NCBI RefSeq assembly: GCF_018812025.1
Contig: NC_063061.1
Span: 32,366,166 to 32,430,165 of the forward strand
Length of the DNA stretch: 64,000 nucleotides
From: Megalobrama amblycephala
Taxonomy: Eukaryota > Chordata > Actinopteri > Cypriniformes > Xenocyprididae
Direction of reading: 5' to 3'
The notes under the pieces: model-generated
Database searches by the model: none
What the model saw: the letters and a program-made list of their open reading frames with translations, nothing else
Told to the model about the DNA's origin: nothing
Position numbers and translations under genes: made by a program
In this document: in pieces, positions 60,801 through 64,000 of the stretch
How the letters are laid out: each line of letters begins with the position of its first letter
Numbering within the stretch: the stretch's first letter is position 1

Positions 60801-62035
60801 TTTTTAAAAATTATTTCATGAATATAATGTATTATCATTATTTTGTTATTTATAATAACATTTCAATTTTCAAATTATTCACTTTTTAATTTTCACTCTG
60901 CATGTTTGTTTTTTAAATCTTGTTTTTCCCTGTTCCTTCATTGTTTTAAATAAATAACTTCATAAAAATTATAGACCTAATAATCTAATTATATGTAATG
61001 CCTTATCATTTGATGTATTTAACATTTGAAATGTGTTTTTCATTTATTCAGAGTAATGCCTTTCAGTTTCCTCTCTATGTATGTGTCAGCTGATGATGTA
61101 TGACGAGTGACGCACACTCTTATTTTAATACTCCATATAATGTGTTTCTGGTCACCCTTGACCTTTCACCTGGAGTCCTGCTGACCCCTCTGTCTATTTC
61201 CAGCGGGAACTCTGACCTAAAGCACACACCGCCCGTCTTTGTTCGGTGCGGAAAGAATTCCATCTGTCTTGGTGTGACTGGCCACTCACACATGGTTTTG
61301 CATGTACGGTCTCCATCCTGGCATGTTTTCAAACCACTTTTAACCTAGTTGATCATGAGTAGCAGAGCCTGGGTTATTGTGCTGGAGGCAACAGCTGTCC
61401 TTGTCCTTTTCCATTGACTCCTCACCTGGATTTTTAAAAGAAAGGTGGCCGTCTGAACAGCGTGTGTAACCTTTGTACATCATTTAATCAGGCGGTCCGC
61501 TGGGGTCCATCTGGAAAGCGAATTTCCTCTGATCAGGGGCGGGTCAAAACAAACGCCCATGAGCACATAATGGAGATTGTAAGACTGTGGATTGCTTCCT
61601 CTGGCTTGAAAGCGGGTTTCCAAATGTTTGCTTGAAAAGGAACACTTGATAGTAAACACAGTTTGAGCATACTAGGGTCAGAGGACTTGTTCAGGGTCAC
61701 AAGGGTCATCTTCCTGGTTAATCTGAACCTGTAGCCTCCGTATTAGAAGTACAGAACAGCAAATACAGAGGCAGTAAAATATTCTGGACATTGTGAAGCA
61801 TGAGTCTTATCTGAGCAGCTTGACATTATTTGATTGATCTTCTGTCGTTGGTCCTGCAGGTCCATCCACATGCGCTTTGAGAAGGAGGTGGAGGTGAAGG
61901 GAATTCCTGCGTACCGCTTCACGCCACCCCGGGACGTGCTGGCCAGCGGCAAGAACAACCCAGAAAACGAGGGATTCTGTGTCACAAAGAAATGCCTGGA
62001 CGATGGCGTGCTGGATGTGTCTGTGTGTCGCAAAG
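44153..62035 (+). CDS. Second SCARB2-like (CD36 family) gene, exons 1-7, continues past the window
   Basis: Exons: 44153-44275, 51784-51944, 55897-56044, 56120-56314, 57867-57958, 58041-58160 and 61860-62035. They give 338 uninterrupted residues and end in phase 1. Exon lengths and phases match those of the upstream scarb2-like gene almost exactly (123, 161 vs 158, 148 vs 145, 195 vs 189, 92, 120, 176), so this is a paralogue. Motifs: N-terminal membrane helix (about 8-32), [62 protein letters not shown] and DVSVC. The four cysteines expected for the two LIMP-2-type luminal disulfides are kept (DLC, GFC, KKC, SVC). The segment before NELLWGF, which forms the ligand-binding helical bundle in LIMP-2, is glycine-rich and unlike the first copy. 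It may be what zebrafish annotation calls scarb2c, but I cannot confirm this. The last five exons, including helix 2 and the sorting tail, lie beyond 64000. Confidence 0.88.
44340..44590 (+). repeat. Degenerate AT-rich minisatellite
   Basis: TTTTATGATTTATTTTTTGTA and TTTTATATTGATTATTTTCATTTTT units, related to those in scarb2 introns at 18.0 and 21.3 kb. Confidence 0.55.
44608..44925. mobile_element. MITE with ACACTCTAAAAAATGCTGGGTT inverted ends
   Basis: The left ACACTCTAAAAAATGCTGGG and the right CCCAGCATTTTTTTAGAGTGT form about 21-bp inverted repeats. The interior repeats AACCCA/TGGGTT. No clear target duplication was found. It lies in intron 1 of the second SCARB2-like gene. Confidence 0.75.
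45965..46045. repeat. (TTTTG)n pentanucleotide array
   Basis: TTTTG units with a few variants, 30-40 bp before the 70-bp VNTR. Confidence 0.9.
46079..47413. repeat. 70-bp VNTR, 19 copies
   Basis: The unit GTTTCAGTGTGGTTCTAAAT-AGAACTCTTGGGTTCT is followed by CGACTC or CTGCTC, AATTTTAAAGAACACTTTAC and GCCAAAA plus CG, AG or G. Units are 69-70 bp and nearly identical. Each contains the small palindrome GTTCTAAATAGAAC. The order of variants shows blocks copied as groups. It lies in intron 1 of the second SCARB2-like gene. Confidence 0.95.
48595..49084 (-). mobile_element. 5' fragment of a second Tc1-type element
   Basis: The minus strand from 48958 encodes [20 protein letters not shown], the opening of a Tc1-type transposase helix-turn-helix domain. 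One extra base near 48888 shifts the frame; afterwards [19 protein letters not shown] and [11 protein letters not shown] follow in the next frame. The catalytic domain is absent. Confidence 0.75.
49085..49163. repeat. (GT)n(TA)n microsatellite
   Basis: GTGTGTGTGT runs into about 33 TA units, directly beside the Tc1 fragment. Confidence 0.95.
49900..53110. repeat. Degenerate AACATAAAACA / TGTTTTATGTT array on both sides of exon 2
   Basis: About 49900-51220 and 52130-53110 are built from short alternating direct and inverted motifs (AACATAAAACAT, ATGTTTTGTTGTTATG). The sequence can fold on itself repeatedly. Exon 2 (51784-51944) sits in a unique patch within it. Open frames here are low-complexity artefacts. 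Confidence 0.75.
53250..53780 (+). other. Unique island in intron 2 of the second SCARB2-like gene
   Basis: Balanced composition between two AT-rich arrays, without repeats. It contains CACATTAACCAGGTGGAATT and CTAATATCACAGCTCATGTG. No exon logic was seen; noncoding regulatory DNA is possible. Confidence 0.3.
53800..54830. repeat. AT-rich array with a roughly 400-bp tandem unit, ending in (TA)n
   Basis: ATTAATATRTGAATTATATT, CATAAATTAATATATAATAAA and ATAATATATTTATATAATAAATTAA recur about 400 bp apart (from about 53945 and 54345). Then comes a pure (TA)n at 54749-54808. Related sequence fills 56560-57520. Confidence 0.65.
55212..55840. mobile_element. Complete TTAA-type foldback element (family F)
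   Basis: TTAAAGGATGAGTTCACTTTTAAA at left and TTTAAAAGTGAACTAATCCTTCAA at right. The arms are inverted through the GTTCATGTCTTTCTTTCTTCAGTCGA block, and the centre carries GTCCTACGCCTTCCC-type sequence in reverse. It is 629 bp and ends just 56 bp before exon 3. Confidence 0.8.
56560..57520. repeat. AT-rich low-complexity intron 4 sequence
   Basis: Degenerate AATATAATATAGTAACATA / ATTTTATAATATA sequence like that in intron 2, plus a small direct repeat of AATATTATAATACAAAAAATAC near 57410-57485. No exon was seen. Confidence 0.7.
58161..61859 (+). other. Intron 6 of the second SCARB2-like gene
   Basis: About 58200-59030 is mostly unique. About 59040-59390 and 60340-61040 are AT-rich degenerate repeats. 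59393-60340 is a MITE pair. About 61100-61740 is a unique, balanced island (CCTTTCACCTGGAGTCCTGC and GATCAGGGGCGGGTCAAAAC) that could hold regulatory DNA. No extra exon was seen. Confidence 0.6.
59393..60340. mobile_element. Head-to-head pair of family T MITEs
   Basis: The first copy (59393-59940) has inverted ends TACACTACTGCTCAAAAGTTTGGG and CCAAACTTTTGAACGGTAGTGTA beside TA. It is followed directly by a truncated copy in opposite orientation ending AAACTTTTGAGTGGTAGTGTA at 60340. The pair forms a hairpin of roughly 370-bp arms. Confidence 0.8.
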
Positions 62036-62069
62036 GTGCAGTTTGTGTATATATATGTAGTTTGCAGTT

Positions 62070-63495
62070 GTTACAGTGTTCTCAGTGTTTAGGCAGTTGC
62101 TAGGCAGTTGTTAGGATGTTCTGGGCGTTTTAGGCCATTGCTATGCAGTTGCTAGGGTGTTCTCAGTGTATTAGGCAGTTGTTATGCAGTTGTTAGGATG
62201 TTCTGAGTGTTTAGGCAGTTGCTATGCAGTTGCTAAGGTGTTCTGGCTGTTTTAGGCAGTTGCTATGCAGTTGCTAAGGTGTTCTGGCTGTTTTAGGCAG
62301 TTGCTATGCAGTTTTTAGGGTGTTCTGGGTGTTTTTAGGCAGTTGCTATGCAGTTTTTAGGGTGTTCTCAGTGTTTTAGGCAGTTGCTATGCAGTTGTTG
62401 GGATGTTTTCAGTGTATTAGGCAGTTTCTATGCAGTTGTTAGGGTGTTCTCAGTGTTTTAGGCAGTTGCTATGCAGTTGTTAGGGTGTTCTCAGTGTTTT
62501 AGGCAGTTGCTATGCAGTTGTTAGGGTGTTCTCAGTGTTTTAGGCAGTTGCTATGCAGTTGTTAGGGTGTTCTCCGTGTTTTAGGCAGTTGCTATGCAGT
62601 TGTTAGGGTGTTCTCCGTGTTTTAGGCAGTTGCTATGCAGTTGCTAGGGTGTTCTCCGTGTTTTAGGCAGTTGCTATGCAGTTGTTAGGGTGTTCTCCGT
62701 GTTTTAGGCAGTTGCTATGCAGTTGTTAGGGTGTTCTCCGTGTTTTAGGCAGTTGCTATGCAGTTGCTAGGGTGTTCTCAGTGTTTTAGGCAGTTGCTAT
62801 GCAGTTGTTAGGGTGTTCTCCGTGTTTTAGGCAGTTGCTATGCAGTTGTTGGGGTGTTCTCCGTGTTTTAGGCAATTGCTATGCAGTTGCTGGGGTGTTC
62901 TCAGTGTTTTAGGCAGTTGCTATGCAGTTGCTAGGGTGTTCTCCGTGTTTTAGGCAGTTGCTATGCAGTTGCTGGGGTGTTCTCCGTGTTTTAGGCAGTT
63001 GCTATGCAGTTGCTAGGGTGTTCTCAGTGTTTTAGGCAGTTGCTATGCAGTTGTTAGGGTGTTCTCCGTGTTTTAGGCAGTTGCTATGCAGTTGTTAGGG
63101 TGTTCTCCGTGTTTTAGGCAGTTGCTATGCAGTTGCTAGGGTGTTCTCAGTGTTTTAGGCAGTTGCTATGCAGTTGCTAGGGTGTTCTCAGTGTTTTAGG
63201 CAGTTGCTATGCAGTTGTTAGGGTGTTCTCCGTGTTTTAGGCAGTTGCTATGCAGTTGTTGGGGTGTTCTCCGTGTTTTAGGCAATTGCTATGCAGTTGC
63301 TGGGGTGTTCTCAGTGTTTTAGGCAGTTGCTATGCAGTTGCTAGGGTGTTCTCCGTGTTTTAGGCAGTTGCTATGCAGTTGCTGGGGTGTTCTCCGTGTT
63401 TTAGGCAGTTGCTATGCAGTTGCTAGGGTGTTCTCAGTGTTTTAGGCAGTTGCTATGCAGTTGTTAGGGTGTTCTGGGTGTTTTTAGGCAGTTTT
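62070..63495. repeat. 41-bp minisatellite in intron 7, about 34 copies
   Basis: The unit is TTTTAGGCAGTTGCTATGCA followed by GTTGYTAGGGTGTTCTCMGTG, with variants TTGTTGGGG, GGCAATTGC and CTCCGTG/CTCAGTG. The first copies are more diverged. The GTTGCTAGG theme is familiar from fish minisatellites. A 410-bp higher-order period is visible. Confidence 0.95.
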
Positions 63496-64000
63496 CTATG
63501 TGGTTTCATCCTGTCTGGCTTGAAACAAGTTGTGTCCAAACATTATTTACTTTTTTATGAATTATTTTTATCAGGTTTAAGTCACTTTGTATTTTGATCC
63601 ATAAAGTAAGGTGAAACACACACAACTGCTGACCTTTCCTCTCAGATCTGTTTGTGTTTTATAGTTTTCTGTCATGCTGCACTCATGTGAGCTTCAGCAA
63701 CATGATTACTATATTGCCAAAGCATTCGAGCGCTCACATATTACAGGTGTATGAAATAACTACACACACACATAGAGTGTGTGTGTTGTCAAACATGAGG
63801 GCTGGAAAACTCTCACCTCTGTCCCAGTAACGCTGGAGTCTAATTTCCCCTCATGTGTTCAGAACGGAGGCGTTAAATGCATCAGGGTTACTCACAGTCA
63901 CTCCTGATTGTTTTCATCGTCAAGGTCAGAGTTCCCTGCCGTGTTTTCATGAGACGAGGTTCTTTCGCCACGACAGGATGAACATCCATTACATCTCAGG
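63496..64000 (+). other. Intron 7 tail at the window edge
   Basis: Unique sequence after the minisatellite. The window ends ACATCTCAGG, which could be read as an acceptor, but the preceding bases are pyrimidine-poor. I do not call exon 8 here. Confidence 0.5.

Noticed and set aside
62070..63495. 41-bp repeats resembling a CRISPR array
   Set aside because: There is no repeat-spacer alternation. It is a minisatellite with point variants in an intron.
63991..64000. Possible acceptor of exon 8 of the second SCARB2-like gene (TCTCAG|G)
   Set aside because: The phase would fit, but there is no pyrimidine tract and no coding sequence follows within the window.

Overview
The window looks like nuclear DNA of a cypriniform teleost (carp, minnow or zebrafish-like). 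The basis is inference: multi-exon vertebrate genes with GT-AG introns, very AT-rich introns, long (TA)n, (TC)n and (TGGA)n arrays, and dense short inverted-repeat DNA transposons of the kinds common in cyprinid genomes (TTAA-flanked foldbacks, hAT, Tc1/mariner and piggyBac relics). There are no prokaryotic operons, CRISPR arrays or phage genes. Open reading frames alone are misleading here, because real exons are short and one complete gene is visible only from splice logic.

Layout. (1) 1.2-7.6 kb, minus strand: a complete gene like lung adenoma susceptibility protein 2 (human C18orf54, LAS2), six coding exons plus a probable 5' UTR exon. Its upstream region carries two copies of a promoter module, each with an NRF1-type palindrome. 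(2) 8.7-28.2 kb, plus strand: a full 12-exon SCARB2/LIMP-2-type lysosomal membrane protein gene of the CD36 family. A perfect TFEB/CLEAR palindrome lies about 360 bp before its ATG. Two separate single-base insertions (exons 5 and 7) break its frame in this sequence. (3) 30.1-33.4 kb, minus strand: a compact three-exon gene for an 80-residue LEAP-2 precursor with signal peptide, RAKR cleavage site and the LEAP-2 four-cysteine pattern. (4) 33.5-44.1 kb: intergenic, mostly transposon-derived repeats. (5) 44.15 kb to beyond the window end, plus strand: a second, divergent SCARB2-like gene, exons 1-7 present and intact.

The two SCARB2-like genes share exon sizes and intron phases, so they form a tandem paralogous pair with leap2 between them on the other strand. 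leap2 converges on the first paralogue and diverges from the second. Both paralogues should encode two-pass proteins with a large glycosylated luminal domain. The first has a DERxPLI-type lysosomal sorting tail; the tail of the second lies outside the window.

The non-genic DNA is structured: a 2.6 kb TGGA array, a 19-copy 70-bp VNTR, a 41-bp minisatellite with a 410-bp higher-order period, a piggyBac-like element nested in one arm of a foldback element, a hAT MITE with a perfect 8-bp target duplication, a decayed Tc1 element, and several long inverted repeats.
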